DNA of 53,300 nt from an uncultured Clostridium sp. (GCA_947569365.1 CANOSM010000011.1:1-53300); one strand, 5' to 3'. Shown: positions 17,094 through 27,831, numbered from the stretch's first letter. Notes: generated from the letters alone by a model not told the origin. Made by a program: numbers and translations.

Positions 17094-19893
17094 ATGAATT
17101 GTTTTAAATCAATAAATATAAAAAAAGAGAAAACTATATATTTTATAATATATACATTAATAATGTTATTAATGTGTACTATAGTTTTTTCTTTTTTTAT
17201 GATAGATGGAAGATCTTTTATATGGAAAGAGGATGGATTATTTCAACATTATATATCATTAAGATATTATAGAGATTATATTATAGAAATATTAAAAAAT
17301 ATATTTATAAAACATGAATTTCTATTACCAATGTGGGATTTTACAATTGGACAGGGCTCTGATATTATCTCTACTTTTCATTATTACGTAATAGGAGATC
17401 CACTTCCTTTAATATCAGTATTTTCTAAACCAGAAAATATGGAGATATGTTATAATTTATTAGTAATCTTAAGGTTATATTTAAGTGGAATAGCATTTTC
17501 AATATTCTGTTTTCACTTCGATAAAATAGACAAAAAGGGAATTTTGGCTCGGAGCTATTAGTTATGTATTTTGTGGATATGCATTATATACTTCCATGAA
17601 ACACCCATATTTTATAAATCCAATGATATATTTGCCTTTAGTATTGTTAGGAGCAGAAAAGATTTTAAATAAACAAAAACCCTATTTGTTTATATTTATG
17701 GTTTTTATATCTAGTATAAGTAATTTTTATTTCTTATATGTAATAATATTAATGATAATAATATATGTACTTATTAGATATTATACATTATACAGAAAAG
17801 AAAAAATAAGTTATTTTATAAAATGTATGCTTAAATTTTTATTTTATGGAATTACAGGAATATTATTATCAGCTGTAATATTATTGCCAGTAATAAATTT
17901 ATTTTTAAGTGATGTAAGGGGAAATGTAAGTTACGATATTGGAATTTTTTACAAGATTAAATACTATGTTAAACTTTTCATTTCTATGTCTAGTTTTAGA
18001 AATACAGGAAATTGGAGTTTTCTTGGATATACGCCAATAGCAATTATTTCGATAATTTTATTATTTATAGATAGAAAAGAAAAAACAGAAAATAAAAAAG
18101 CACTTAAGATTGGATTAATATTACTTACTATATTTTTAATGTTTCCAATTTTTGGACATGTATTAAATGGATTTTCATATATTACTAATAGGTGGGTATG
18201 GGCATATAGTTTTGTTATAAGTGTTATTATTGCGAGTATGTGGAATAAGATATTCTCAATTGAAGATAGGAACAAAAAGATATTGATAATATTTTTACTT
18301 GCATATACTGTATTATATTTTATAGCATCAAGTGTATTACAAAGAGCTAAAATGAAATATGTATTTACAATAATGCTTGTTATTTATTTAGGAATTATAC
18401 TCATAAAAACGAAAAATATAAAATTAAAGAATATGTTAATGCTATGTGCAATACTTGTAAGTATTACTTTAAATGCTATGTATAATTATAAAATTTTAGG
18501 ATATACAAGACATTTTATAAAATCTGGTAATGTACAGAATTTATTAAAAAATAAGTCTTCATCAGGAGTACTTAAAGATTTTATAGAAGAAGAAAAAGAA
18601 AATGAAGAATTTTTTAGATATAGTGAAGCTCTGTCTAACAAATATTATTATAATGATTCTATAGTAAATTGTCTAAATGGGACAGGATATTATTTTAGTT
18701 TGCAAAATGGTTATATTTCAAAATATTTATATGAAATGAATAATTTAGAGTATAGAACTAACTACAAATATAGAACACTAGATGAGAGAACAGCTTTAAA
18801 TGAGCTTGCTAGTGTTAAGTATTTTGTAAAACAAACATATAAAATAAAAAATAAGAAACTACGCAAAAAATATAAAAAGATGGGAGTAATTACTAAAAGT
18901 GGTAATGTACCATATGGATATGAAAAAAAGAAGGAAATCACTAGAGGTAAGATAAAATATAATATATATGAAAATAAATATATGTTACCACTGGGATATT
19001 CTTATAATAACTATATATTAAGAGATGAATATGAAAAGTTAAGTAGTGTAGAGAAAAGTGAAGCATTATTAAAAAGCATTTTATTAGAAAAAGAAGTAAG
19101 TGATTATAATAAGGGAAATATTAATTTAGATACTAAAAAGATTGATTATGAGATAATTAATAAGGATAAGAATATAAAAATAAATAATAATGAAATAAAT
19201 GTAAGTAAGAAAAATACTGAAATAGAATTAAAATTTAATGGAACAGAAAATTCTGAGATGTATTTAGAGTTTTTAAAATTAAATTTTGAGGGAAAAGGAA
19301 AAAATTATAATAAATCTAATCGTCCATTATTATATATAAAAACTGATAATGTTACTAAAAAATTAGAACATCATGATAGTGAATATCAATTTTATAATGG
19401 AAGAAAAGATTATACTATAAATCTAGGATATTATAAAGATAAGAAAAATAGTATAAAAATAGAATTTGTAGAAAAAGGAACTTATAAATTTGATGAACTA
19501 AATTTAATATTTCAACCAATGAATAATTATGAGAATAATGTAAATAAATTAAAAGAAGCCACATTAGATAATGTAAACATATCTACAAATCATGTTTCTG
19601 GAACAGTAGATGCAAACGAAGATAAAATTCTTTGTTTTTCTATACCATATAATGGTGGATGGACAGCTAAAATTGATGGTAAGGATGAAGAAGTATATAG
19701 AGCAAATTCTGCGTATATGGCAGTAAAGGTTAAAAAAGGACAACACAAAATAGATTTATATTATACTACGCCATTTCTAAAAACAGGAGCGATATTATCT
19801 TTTATAGGATTAATAATTGTATTTATAATGATTGCATATGACATTATTAAAAACAAGAAAGATTTATTAAATAGAAAATTATTGAAATCATAA
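17094..19893 (+). CDS. Large YfhO-like membrane protein, read through a +1 shift at CGG
   Basis: Corrected length is 932 residues. The first part is a multi-pass membrane domain of the YfhO type (DUF/GT-C fold-like) with WDFTIGQGSD and a FHYYVIGDPLP loop. The end is an extracytoplasmic region with YNGGWTAKIDG and a last transmembrane helix. YfhO proteins are linked to sugar modification of lipoteichoic acid or other envelope glycans. The zero frame stops at 17561; skipping the C at codon 153 rejoins the rest through A-G-A-I-S-Y. A terminator follows. Confidence 0.88.
17550..17553 (+). other. CGGA +1 recoding site in the YfhO-like gene
   Basis: TTG GCT CGGA GCT. Dropping the C gives Leu-Ala-Gly-Ala and continues a hydrophobic helix; the zero frame reads Arg-Ser-Tyr-stop. 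Confidence 0.86.
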
Positions 19894-19927
19894 TGAATAA
19901 AAAATATTACTGAAAAGTAACAGAGAA

Positions 19928-19972
19928 AAATAGTGAATTGGAAAAATTATTTTTAATTCGCTATTTTTTAAT
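19928..19972 (+). terminator. Terminator after the YfhO-like gene
   Basis: A 12-bp stem with one G-T pair (AAATAGTGAATT at 19928, AATTCGCTATTT at 19955-19966) followed by T's. The rest of the gap to 20143 is AT-rich with nothing recognisable. Confidence 0.7.
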
Positions 19973-20142
19973 TGTTAAATTACAGTAACAAAAAGTACTA
20001 TCTATAGAAAAAGCTTAATAAAAATAAGAAAATTTGTAAAATAATGACTAAATATATTGTAAGAAAATGTAAAATATATTAAAATAGCATAAATAATATT
20101 AAAAGATTAATTTATAAATAGCTAGAATAAATGGAGAATTGA

Positions 20143-20685
20143 ATGGATATAAAATTAATAGAAAGTACAAAGAAAGATAATTTAAAAAATATTATTATTA
20201 AAATACAAAATGATTTATATAGAATTTCTATGATAAAATTAAATAATAATACTGAAAATGTTAATGATCCTATTCAGAATAGAATCAAAAAATATTTAAA
20301 GAAAATAGATGATAATAATTTTTGTGAAGTTAAAAATATGATTATAAAAGAATTAAATTATTTAGGATATAAATCATATTATAAAGGAACAAAATATTTG
20401 GTAGAATGTATTTATTTTTTATATAAAAATCAACAATTTATAGGAGAAAGTTTAAATAAAAATGTTTATCCAATTATAGCAGAAAGATTTAATAAAAATA
20501 TAAATAATATTAAATGTAATATTACCAGAGCTACTGATATAATGTTTTTTGATTGTAATGAGAAAAAATTAAAAGAATATTTAGAAAATATAGATATTGT
20601 GAAACCTACAAATAAAATTATTATTAATGCAGTAGTTAATAAAATCTTAAAAAAGAAAGATGAGAAAACAAATAAATCAAAGTGA
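20143..20685 (+). CDS. Stand-alone Spo0A-type effector domain protein
   Basis: A 180-residue protein with no receiver domain. From about residue 65 it follows the DNA-binding domain of the sporulation master regulator Spo0A: ELNYLGYKSYYKGTKYLVEC, NVYPIIAERFN, NITRATDIMF, and the closing KPTNKIIINAV. The N-terminal 60 residues are unrecognised. It probably binds 0A-box-like DNA, but cannot be activated by phosphorylation in the usual way. It ends in TGA and lies 24 bases before an ABC exporter. Confidence 0.75.
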   Translation: MDIKLIESTKKDNLKNIIIKIQNDLYRISMIKLNNNTENVNDPIQNRIKKYLKKIDDNNFCEVKNMIIKELNYLGYKSYYKGTKYLVECIYFLYKNQQFIGESLNKNVYPIIAERFNKNINNIKCNITRATDIMFFDCNEKKLKEYLENIDIVKPTNKIIINAVVNKILKKKDEKTNKSK

Positions 20686-20709
20686 TTAATATTATTATAG
20701 GAGATATAT

Positions 20710-21621
20710 ATGAAAAAAGTTGTTTTGGAATGTAGTAATTTATGTAAAAGAATTGGAAAAAGAAATATTATAAAGAATGCCAGTTTTGATATGAGAGAAG
20801 GGGATATAATTGGATTTATAGGACCTAATGGAGCTGGTAAAACAACAACAATAAAATTAATTTTAGGACTTCAAAAATTGACTAATGGAAAAGTTAATAT
20901 AAATGGATATGATATAAAAAGACAGTTCGAAAAAGCAATAGAAAAAGTAGGTGCTATAGTAGAGAACCCAGAAAGCTACACATATTTAACAGGTTATAAA
21001 AATTTAAGGTTAATAGCTAATTTAAAAAAAGATGTTAATCGAGACAGAATAGAAGAGGTTATAGAATTAGTAGGTCTTAAAAATAGAATATATGATAAAG
21101 TGTCTAAATATTCATTAGGAATGAAACAAAGACTTGGAATTGCAGAAGCAATCTTATCTAAGCCTAATGTTTTAATTTTAGATGAACCAACTAATGGACT
21201 AGATCCAGAAGGTATAAAGGATTTAAGGGAAATTATAAAAAAACTTGCGAAAGAAGAGAATATGTCAATATTAATATCTAGTCATAATTTATCTGAACTA
21301 GAAAGCTTTTGTACAAGAATTTTGATAATTCAAAATGGAGAAATTATTGAAGAAAGTAACCTAAAAGAAGTAAGAGAAGATAATAATTATAAATACATAA
21401 TAGAAGTAAATAATATAGAAAAAGCAAAAGAATATATTAAGAATAGAAAATATGAAATATTAAGCAATTCAAATTTTGCAATAGAAATAAAACCAGAGGA
21501 GATATCAGATTTTGTAATTCTACTAAAAAGTCATGGTGTAAATGTATTAGAAGCAAAAAAAGAAAAAATGTCTTTAGAAGAAATATTTCTAAAAAAAGTA
21601 GGAGGTAATGAAATTGTTTAA
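20710..21621 (+). CDS. ABC transporter ATP-binding protein
   Basis: A 303-residue ATPase of the BcrA/drug-export type. Walker A GPNGAGKTT near residue 39, Q-loop VENPESY, signature YSLGMKQR, Walker B LILDEPTNGLDPEG and the H-loop SSHNLSE are all intact. The C-terminal 80 residues are the usual extension. It overlaps the permease gene by 14 bases and forms an export pair with it; substrate unknown. Confidence 0.93.
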   Translation: MKKVVLECSNLCKRIGKRNIIKNASFDMREGDIIGFIGPNGAGKTTTIKLILGLQKLTNGKVNINGYDIKRQFEKAIEKVGAIVENPESYTYLTGYKNLRLIANLKKDVNRDRIEEVIELVGLKNRIYDKVSKYSLGMKQRLGIAEAILSKPNVLILDEPTNGLDPEGIKDLREIIKKLAKEENMSILISSHNLSELESFCTRILIIQNGEIIEESNLKEVREDNNYKYIIEVNNIEKAKEYIKNRKYEILSNSNFAIEIKPEEISDFVILLKSHGVNVLEAKKEKMSLEEIFLKKVGGNEIV

Positions 21622-23098
21622 ATTAATAAAAAATGAACTAATAAAAATATTTTCTATAAAAATAATATATGTTATCTTTATAATAGTATTTATAGTGATA
21701 CTAGTATCTAATATGTTTGAGGAGAATAAAGAATTAGAAGCTGGGAACAACTATAATGAAATTATACAATTCTATTCTTCTGGTCCAACTAATAATGAAG
21801 AAGCAAGAGAATATATAGAAGAATTAGCTAGTTGTAATACATTAAAAAATATAGGAGAAAAATATGGAGAAAAATCTTGGCAAGTATATGTTATGTTACA
21901 TGAGCCATTAATAAATGATAAAGTATATCCATATGTATATATACAGACTTTTGAGGAATATATAGAAAAAGAAAGAGAATATTTAGATTATTATAATATT
22001 TCTATTGATGATATTAAATATGAATATAATAAAGAAGATGCTAAAAAGGAGTTTGATGAGATAAATGGAATTTTCGAGTCAAATGACTGGCGTAAAATGG
22101 CTAAAAAAATAATAGAGTTAAAACAAGTAGGAATAAATAGTTCAAAGAAGAGCTTTAAAGATGGAAATATAATTAATGAAAATGATATTAAAGAACAAAT
22201 AGAAAAAATAGAGACTAGGCTAGAAAAAAATATTCCATTTGGTTTTGATTATTTAAATATGGCATTTGAAAATGAAGATCGAGCAAAATACCAATTAAAA
22301 AAATTAAAAGAAAAAGAAAAAAAGTATAATGAGGTTACTTATTATGATAAGCTACAATATCAATCTAGCAAAGAAAAGCTCGCTAGAAGTAAATATGTAG
22401 TGGATACAAGATATGATACAGAAAATAAGAATACTGTAAGATATAGAATTGCAAATGTATTTGAAGGAACTACTCAAATATGTATTTCGATTGTTATTAT
22501 AATTATTTCATCTATAATTATGAGTAATGAATTTCAGAAAAATACAATAAAAAAACTATTAATAACTCAATACAGTAGAACAAAGATATTTTTAGCTAAA
22601 TTAATAACATGTGTTATAATGATTATATTTGTAAGTTTATTTGTAACATTATCAACCATAGTATCAAACATTATATTATTTGGTACAAATACATTAGAAA
22701 TACCAATGACCATATATAACTTTAATAATGATGTAGTAATAGAAATGAGTATGTTTAAATATTTAATTATACAATTTATAGCAAAACTTCCAATATTTAT
22801 AGCATTAATTCTAATAGCATATGCATCTGGTACATTCTTTGAGAGTTCAATAATGGCATTACTAATATCACTATTAACAATTTTTAGAGCATTAAATATA
22901 ATTATTCCCCAAACTACAGGAGTATGGAAAATGTTTTTAACGCAAAATTGGGACTTTTCAAAGTATCTATTTGGAAGAATATCAGAAGATCCTAATATGA
23001 CATTTAAATATTCTGTAATAGTATGCTTTATATACTTTATAATAATAATATTTCCAGCATTTTTAAAATTTAGAAATGGAGATGTAAGAAATAAATAA
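21608..23098 (+). CDS. ABC-2 type permease
   Basis: A 496-residue permease partner of the upstream ATPase. One transmembrane helix lies near residues 14-32, followed by a long outer loop of about 240 residues rich in Lys and Glu, then five or six helices from residue 290 onward. This is the layout of BcrB/NatB-like ABC-2 permeases with a large extracellular domain. GGAGGT lies inside the ATPase end, so translation is probably coupled. A hairpin terminator follows at 23139. Confidence 0.85.
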   Translation: MKLFKLIKNELIKIFSIKIIYVIFIIVFIVILVSNMFEENKELEAGNNYNEIIQFYSSGPTNNEEAREYIEELASCNTLKNIGEKYGEKSWQVYVMLHEPLINDKVYPYVYIQTFEEYIEKEREYLDYYNISIDDIKYEYNKEDAKKEFDEINGIFESNDWRKMAKKIIELKQVGINSSKKSFKDGNIINENDIKEQIEKIETRLEKNIPFGFDYLNMAFENEDRAKYQLKKLKEKEKKYNEVTYYDKLQYQSSKEKLARSKYVVDTRYDTENKNTVRYRIANVFEGTTQICISIVIIIISSIIMSNEFQKNTIKKLLITQYSRTKIFLAKLITCVIMIIFVSLFVTLSTIVSNIILFGTNTLEIPMTIYNFNNDVVIEMSMFKYLIIQFIAKLPIFIALILIAYASGTFFESSIMALLISLLTIFRALNIIIPQTTGVWKMFLTQNWDFSKYLFGRISEDPNMTFKYSVIVCFIYFIIIIFPAFLKFRNGDVRNK

Positions 23099-23138
23099 TT
23101 TTAACAAAAATATGTACTATTTTAGTAACATAAATAAA

Positions 23139-23174
23139 AATAATCATTTCAAAATTTGAAGTGATTATTTTTTA
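23139..23174 (+). terminator. Terminator after the ABC permease
   Basis: AATAATCATTTCA pairs with TGAAGTGATTATT (one G-T pair) and is followed by a T-run. Confidence 0.75.
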
Positions 23175-23189
23175 TTTATTTGATAGTAA

Positions 23190-23229
23190 AAAAAAAACAA
23201 TCTGACTCTAAAACTACAGAGCCAGATTG
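23190..23229 (-). terminator. Terminator of the reverse-strand secreted protein gene
   Basis: A 12-bp stem with one mismatch (23198-23209 with 23218-23229), followed in the reverse direction by a run of T's (the A-run at 23188-23197 on the plus strand). Confidence 0.75.
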
Positions 23230-23253
23230 AGGATAGGGATTAGATTTAAAAAA

Positions 23254-23644
23254 TTAACTTAAAAAGTATACTTTTGCTGTTACTTTCTTTACTTTACCAT
23301 TACCACTATAAGGACTAATAGTAAATTTATATTTGCCTTTTTTAGAACTAAAAGTATGGGCTTTTTTTCCACCATTCCCATAAATGTAGTCAGTAAATTT
23401 AGTACCATTTGGTGAAGTAATCACAACCTGAAAACGTAAATCAGAGTTCCCAGATATTGAGTAAACAGCTGTAGCATCTTCAAATGCAGTGGTACTATAA
23501 AAAGTAGTTACATCTACATCTTTAAAAATTTTAGTTACATTTCCATTTGTTGCAGCATATGCACTAGTAGCTGATGATAAAACTACTACAAGTGTCAGGG
23601 TTAAAGCCATAATAACATGGCGTAAAGATGTTTTTTTTCTTCAT
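23254..23644 (-). CDS. Small secreted protein, N-terminus off by one in an A8 tract
   Basis: The mature part (from residue about 30) is a small beta-rich domain with no family I recognise. The signal peptide MALTLTLVVVLSSATSAYA is in frame, but the best start (ATG at 23644, behind AAGGAAGG) is one base out of frame. Reading seven rather than eight A's after ATG-AAG would give MKKKTSLRHVIMALTLTL and a perfect signal peptide. The tract at 23631-23638 may be a sequencing error, phase variation or transcriptional slippage. No CGG is involved. An in-frame internal ATG at 23610 lacks a good RBS. Confidence 0.65.
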
Positions 23645-23863
23645 AATTGCCTTCCTTTCATTAATCCCTATCCCTTTTGTTCTGCACAATACAAGAGTAT
23701 TGCTAAACCAATACAGAACATAATAGAATTATAATACAAATTACAAAGAAAATATTAAAAAAGGTAAAAGGTAAAAAATATATATAGCTTATAATAGAAA
23801 ATAAGATGTTTATATTAAAAAAATACATATATATATATTTTTTTTGAATAAAAAACAGAAATA

Positions 23864-23891
23864 AGGGCGGAAATATTAATTTATCCGCCCT
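23864..23891 (-). terminator. Terminator after the HIT-family gene
   Basis: A GC-rich 8-bp stem AGGGCGGA / TCCGCCCT with a 12-base loop; T-rich sequence follows in the reverse direction. It is unusually GC-rich for this window. Confidence 0.75.
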
Positions 23892-23929
23892 TTGAAAAGA
23901 ATCTTATAAATAATTATATATATAGCATT

Positions 23930-24955
23930 TTAATCTGTAAATCTTATTGCTTTTTGTACCCATTTTGGCAATGTATCGAAATTCTTATGACAGAACCCCC
24001 TGAACTCATCTGCAATGATATCCATTCTTTCTCTATATGGATATACACGCCAATTATAGTATTCATAGCAATTCATCCAATTAGCTAATACCTGGCGAGG
24101 ATGTTGTCTTGGATAATAAGCATTGGGATCACTACTTATATACCAATTATCATCTTGGTCAACATATAACATATATGGATACTCACTATAAATACCTAAA
24201 TCTTGCTTATTAATTAAAGCTGGATGAAGTCCACTTTTATGAACCTCTTTCAATACAGGCATATTAGTAGGAGCTAGGTGAAAGTGAGCATGTACTATAC
24301 TCGTTTTATGTTTACCAGTACCAGTTCTACCACTACCACATTCAAAAGCAAATACTTTCAGGTTATATATACCTTCCAATATGCTCCTAACATCATTTAA
24401 TAAGCTAAAGAATTCTTCTAATTTATTAGGTGATAGAAGAGCAAAGCTCATAACATGTTCTTTAGGAACTATCATAATGTACCCTGGAAAAAATGCTCCA
24501 GTTCCAGGTACAATATAAAAACTTTCTGTTTCATATAATATATGCTCCACATTTGTAGTCTGTCGTCTGAGAATATTACATAACAGACATTCATCTGTTG
24601 ATTGGTAGCTAATAATTTGTGTAGAATCTTCAGAAGAATGGTCACCTGTATCAACATCATAAGGTTCCAGAACTTTTGGAAAGTCACTAATTATATTGTC
24701 AATTCCTAGAACTGCTATTCCTACATCGGTATTATTATCTAACCGTATGACAATAGGAGTATAAATACTCCATGTCATATCATAAGATGAAGCAAAAAAT
24801 ACTGCATTTTTATTGTAGTGAAATACTGTTTGTAGTATCTCACTTGAAAGAGACTTTATAACTGTAACCGCATGAAAAGCAGCAATTTCAGCAGAAACCT
24901 GATTTATGAGTGAAGGATCACCCAAAATAACTATTAACCGTTGAGTTCTTTTCAT
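23930..24955 (-). CDS. HIT-domain nucleotide-binding protein, probably acquired
   Basis: A 341-residue protein. Residues about 120-240 form a histidine-triad domain with CLLCNI at its start and the triad HAHFHLAP near residue 225, which cleaves or transfers nucleoside phosphates. The first 110 residues look Rossmann-like but are unrecognised, and the last 80 are unassigned. Codon use is less AT-biased than around it. Two in-frame CGG codons (6 at 24940 and 71 at 24745, both CGG-TTA) must be read as plain Arg triplets. That contrasts with the +1 sites elsewhere and supports recent transfer. Confidence 0.8.
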   Translation of the reverse strand: MKRTQRLIVILGDPSLINQVSAEIAAFHAVTVIKSLSSEILQTVFHYNKNAVFFASSYDMTWSIYTPIVIRLDNNTDVGIAVLGIDNIISDFPKVLEPYDVDTGDHSSEDSTQIISYQSTDECLLCNILRRQTTNVEHILYETESFYIVPGTGAFFPGYIMIVPKEHVMSFALLSPNKLEEFFSLLNDVRSILEGIYNLKVFAFECGSGRTGTGKHKTSIVHAHFHLAPTNMPVLKEVHKSGLHPALINKQDLGIYSEYPYMLYVDQDDNWYISSDPNAYYPRQHPRQVLANWMNCYEYYNWRVYPYRERMDIIADEFRGFCHKNFDTLPKWVQKAIRFTD

Positions 24956-25208
24956 AAATAATACCTCCTATTTTTTAATAAATTAATTATAACATAAATA
25001 ATGGAAAAAATAAATAATTTTGATATAAATTATGTAAATATAGTATTTTGAATTATTAAAATATGAAATATGAAATATGAAACAATAATTATTGATAATA
25101 ATATTTTGTATTGAACAAGAAAAAATAAAATGATATAATTTTTAAAATATAATATAGAGAAAGGAATATAAATTATATTTATTATAGTATAGTTTATGAT
25201 ATAAAAAT

Positions 25209-26372
25209 ATGGAAAATAAAATTAAACTACCAGATTATAAACATTGTATATTAAATACAATAACATCAATATTAAAATATTATAATGTAGAAACAAATCA
25301 TAGTTCTTTAAAAAACTTAGATAAAGAATTAGAGAAAAAATATAGAAATGTTGTATTTATAGTATTAGATGGACTAGGAGAATATATTTTAGAAGATGTA
25401 TCACCAAACTCATATTTTTCTAAAAATAAAATTGATTGTGTAACATCAGTATATCCATCAACTACTACAGCAGCACTTACGACATACTATTCAGGAAAGC
25501 CACCATATGAAACAGGATGGATTGCGTGGTCACAATATTTTAAAGAATATGGACGAGCAATAGATATGTTACCACATAAAGAATCATATTTAGGAGAAGA
25601 TATATCTAAAGCTAGAATAAATGTATTTGATAGAATTGTAAATTATAAAACTATTTTTGAACAAATTGAGGAAGCATCTCCAAATGTAAAAGCTTATGAA
25701 GTAGAACCTGCATATGCTGATAGGAGGTCAAAAAGAACAGTAATTGCTGACAATTCTGATGAAATGATAGAAAATATAAAAGATTTATGTAATCTTTCAG
25801 GAGAGAAGTTTATTTTGGCTTATTCAGATAATCCAGATGGATTATTACATAAATATGGAACAGAATCAGAAGAAGCAAAAAGTTTTATAAAGAATATTGA
25901 AGAAAAAATAGAGGAAATGTGCAGAGATTTACCAGAAGATACAATAGTAATAATTTCAGCAGATCATGGACATAAGGACATTGAAAAAGTATATTCATTA
26001 CTTGACTATCCAGAAATTCAAGAATGCTTATTTATGCCAGTTTCACTAGAGTCAAGAGTAGTTGGATTTTGGGTAAAAGAAGGAATGGAAAAGATTTTTG
26101 AAGAAAGATTTAATAAAATTTTTAAAGAAGAATTTTTATTAATGACTAAAAAAGAATTTTTAGAAAAAAATTTTTTAGGATTTGGAGAAAAACATCCTAA
26201 AATAGATGACTTTTTAGGAAATTATATAGCACTTTCAATATCTAGTAGTATAATAAAAATAGAAACTTTTTTAGCTGATGGAAAGCCAGCAAAGAAATCA
26301 ACACATTGTGGATTATCAGAGGAAGAGATGCTTGTTCCAGTGATTTCTATTAATAAAAATAAAAGTAAATAA
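25209..26372 (+). CDS. Alkaline phosphatase-superfamily phosphodiesterase
   Basis: A 387-residue cytoplasmic enzyme of the nucleotide pyrophosphatase/phosphodiesterase branch. Metal ligands and nucleophile are visible: VLDGLG near residue 53, YPSTTTAALTTYYSG near residue 81 (Thr nucleophile), AYSDNPDGLLHK near residue 200, SADHGH near residue 244, and HCGLSEEE at the end. No signal peptide is present. Substrate is not evident from the neighbourhood, which is unrelated. Confidence 0.85.
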   Translation: MENKIKLPDYKHCILNTITSILKYYNVETNHSSLKNLDKELEKKYRNVVFIVLDGLGEYILEDVSPNSYFSKNKIDCVTSVYPSTTTAALTTYYSGKPPYETGWIAWSQYFKEYGRAIDMLPHKESYLGEDISKARINVFDRIVNYKTIFEQIEEASPNVKAYEVEPAYADRRSKRTVIADNSDEMIENIKDLCNLSGEKFILAYSDNPDGLLHKYGTESEEAKSFIKNIEEKIEEMCRDLPEDTIVIISADHGHKDIEKVYSLLDYPEIQECLFMPVSLESRVVGFWVKEGMEKIFEERFNKIFKEEFLLMTKKEFLEKNFLGFGEKHPKIDDFLGNYIALSISSSIIKIETFLADGKPAKKSTHCGLSEEEMLVPVISINKNKSK

Positions 26373-26532
26373 CTTAATGTAAATTATAAAAAATATTATA
26401 GAATAAGATAAATAAAAAAGTAAGAAATTAGAAATAAAAATTAACAAAATAATAAGAAAACAAAAATAAAAATTAAAAAATCATAATAAATAAAAAAACA
26501 CATATATTTATATTAAATTAGGAGGATTTAAT

Positions 26533-27747
26533 ATGAAAAAAAGAATATATGTGTTTTTTATTGTATGTTTAATTTTAATATGTTTATCAACTTCAAGTAT
26601 TGCAGCATATGTAACAATACCAGTATGGTCAGAAAATGCTATGGAAACAATAAATGATAAAGAGCAAAAAGGAAACTTTTTAGAACTTGATTGTGGTTCT
26701 GCAATACTAATAGAACAAAATACAGGAGAAGTATTATATACTCATAATGAACATGAGAAACTAAGACCTGCAAGTGTTACTAAAGTAATGACTATACTTT
26801 TAATAATGGAATCAATTAGTAATGGAAAATTAAAATATGAAGATAAAATTCCATGTAGTGAAAATGCTTCTGCTATGGGAGGATCTCAGATATGGTTAGA
26901 TACAAATGAAGAACTATCAGTAGATGAAATGTTAAAAGCAATATGTGTTGTATCAGCAAATGACTGTACTGTAGCAATGGCTGAAAAAATTGGTGGTAGT
27001 GAAGAGAATTTTGTAAATATGATGAATGATAAAGCAAGGGAACTTGGAATGAATGATACTACTTTTAAAAATTGTCATGGAATAGATGAAGATGGTCATG
27101 TTACATCTGCATATGATATATCTGTAATGTCTAGAGAACTTCTTACAAAGTATCCAGAGATTACAAATTATACAACAATTTATATGGATTCACTAAGAAA
27201 TGGAGAATCTGAACTTGTTAATACAAATAAACTAATAAGAAATTATGCTGGTGCTACAGGATTAAAAACAGGATCAACATCACTTGCACTGTTTAATCTA
27301 TCAGCAAGTGCAACTAAAGAAGGAATGTCTTTAATAGGTGTTATAATGAAAGCTCCTACAAGTAAAGAAAGATTCTCATGTGCTAGAAAATTATTAGACT
27401 ATGGATTTAGTAATTATAAATATGAAACTCTAAGTAATAAAGATGATCAAGTTAGAGATATAAAAGTACAAAAAGGAATAAAAGATAAAGTAAATTTACT
27501 TTATGATAAAACAGTAGGAAAAATGACAAAATCTAATGAACAAGATAATATAGAAACTATTATAGACATGGCAGATTGTATTGATGCTCCAGTAAGTCAA
27601 GGCCAAGTCATTGGAAAAGTAACTTTTAAAAGAGGAGAAGAGATTTTAGGAGAGACTAATTTAATTGCATCAGAGGAAGTGAAAAAACTAAGCTTTGTAA
27701 ATATGGTTTCTGAAGTGTATGGAAGATGGTTTAAATTAATAAGGTAA
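26533..27747 (+). CDS. dacF: D-alanyl-D-alanine carboxypeptidase (DacF-like)
   Basis: A low-molecular-weight penicillin-binding protein that trims peptidoglycan stem peptides. A signal peptide (residues 1-25) is followed by the serine-hydrolase triad motifs: SVTK near residue 79, SAND near residue 138 and KTG in GLKTGST near residue 240. The C-terminal 100 residues form the PBP5-type beta domain, ending with the amphipathic anchor VYGRWFKLIR. Length 404 is typical. AGGAGG precedes the ATG. Sporulation-type DacF or vegetative DacA cannot be told apart with certainty. Confidence 0.92.
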   Translation: MKKRIYVFFIVCLILICLSTSSIAAYVTIPVWSENAMETINDKEQKGNFLELDCGSAILIEQNTGEVLYTHNEHEKLRPASVTKVMTILLIMESISNGKLKYEDKIPCSENASAMGGSQIWLDTNEELSVDEMLKAICVVSANDCTVAMAEKIGGSEENFVNMMNDKARELGMNDTTFKNCHGIDEDGHVTSAYDISVMSRELLTKYPEITNYTTIYMDSLRNGESELVNTNKLIRNYAGATGLKTGSTSLALFNLSASATKEGMSLIGVIMKAPTSKERFSCARKLLDYGFSNYKYETLSNKDDQVRDIKVQKGIKDKVNLLYDKTVGKMTKSNEQDNIETIIDMADCIDAPVSQGQVIGKVTFKRGEEILGETNLIASEEVKKLSFVNMVSEVYGRWFKLIR

Positions 27748-27758
27748 TAGAAAAAATT

Positions 27759-27785
27759 CTGGCTAATTTGCCAGTTTTTTTATTT
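27759..27785 (+). terminator. Terminator after the carboxypeptidase gene
   Basis: A 5-bp stem CTGGC / GCCAG with a 6-base loop and a seven-base T-run. Confidence 0.8.
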
Positions 27786-27803
27786 TTATAGTATAATATG
27801 CAA

Positions 27804-27831
27804 TTGACAAAATGCTAAAATGTAGTATAAT
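27804..27831 (+). promoter_or_regulatory. Consensus promoter of the small anchored protein gene
   Basis: TTGACA (27804-27809) and TATAAT (27826-27831), both perfect, with a 16-base spacer. Confidence 0.8.
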
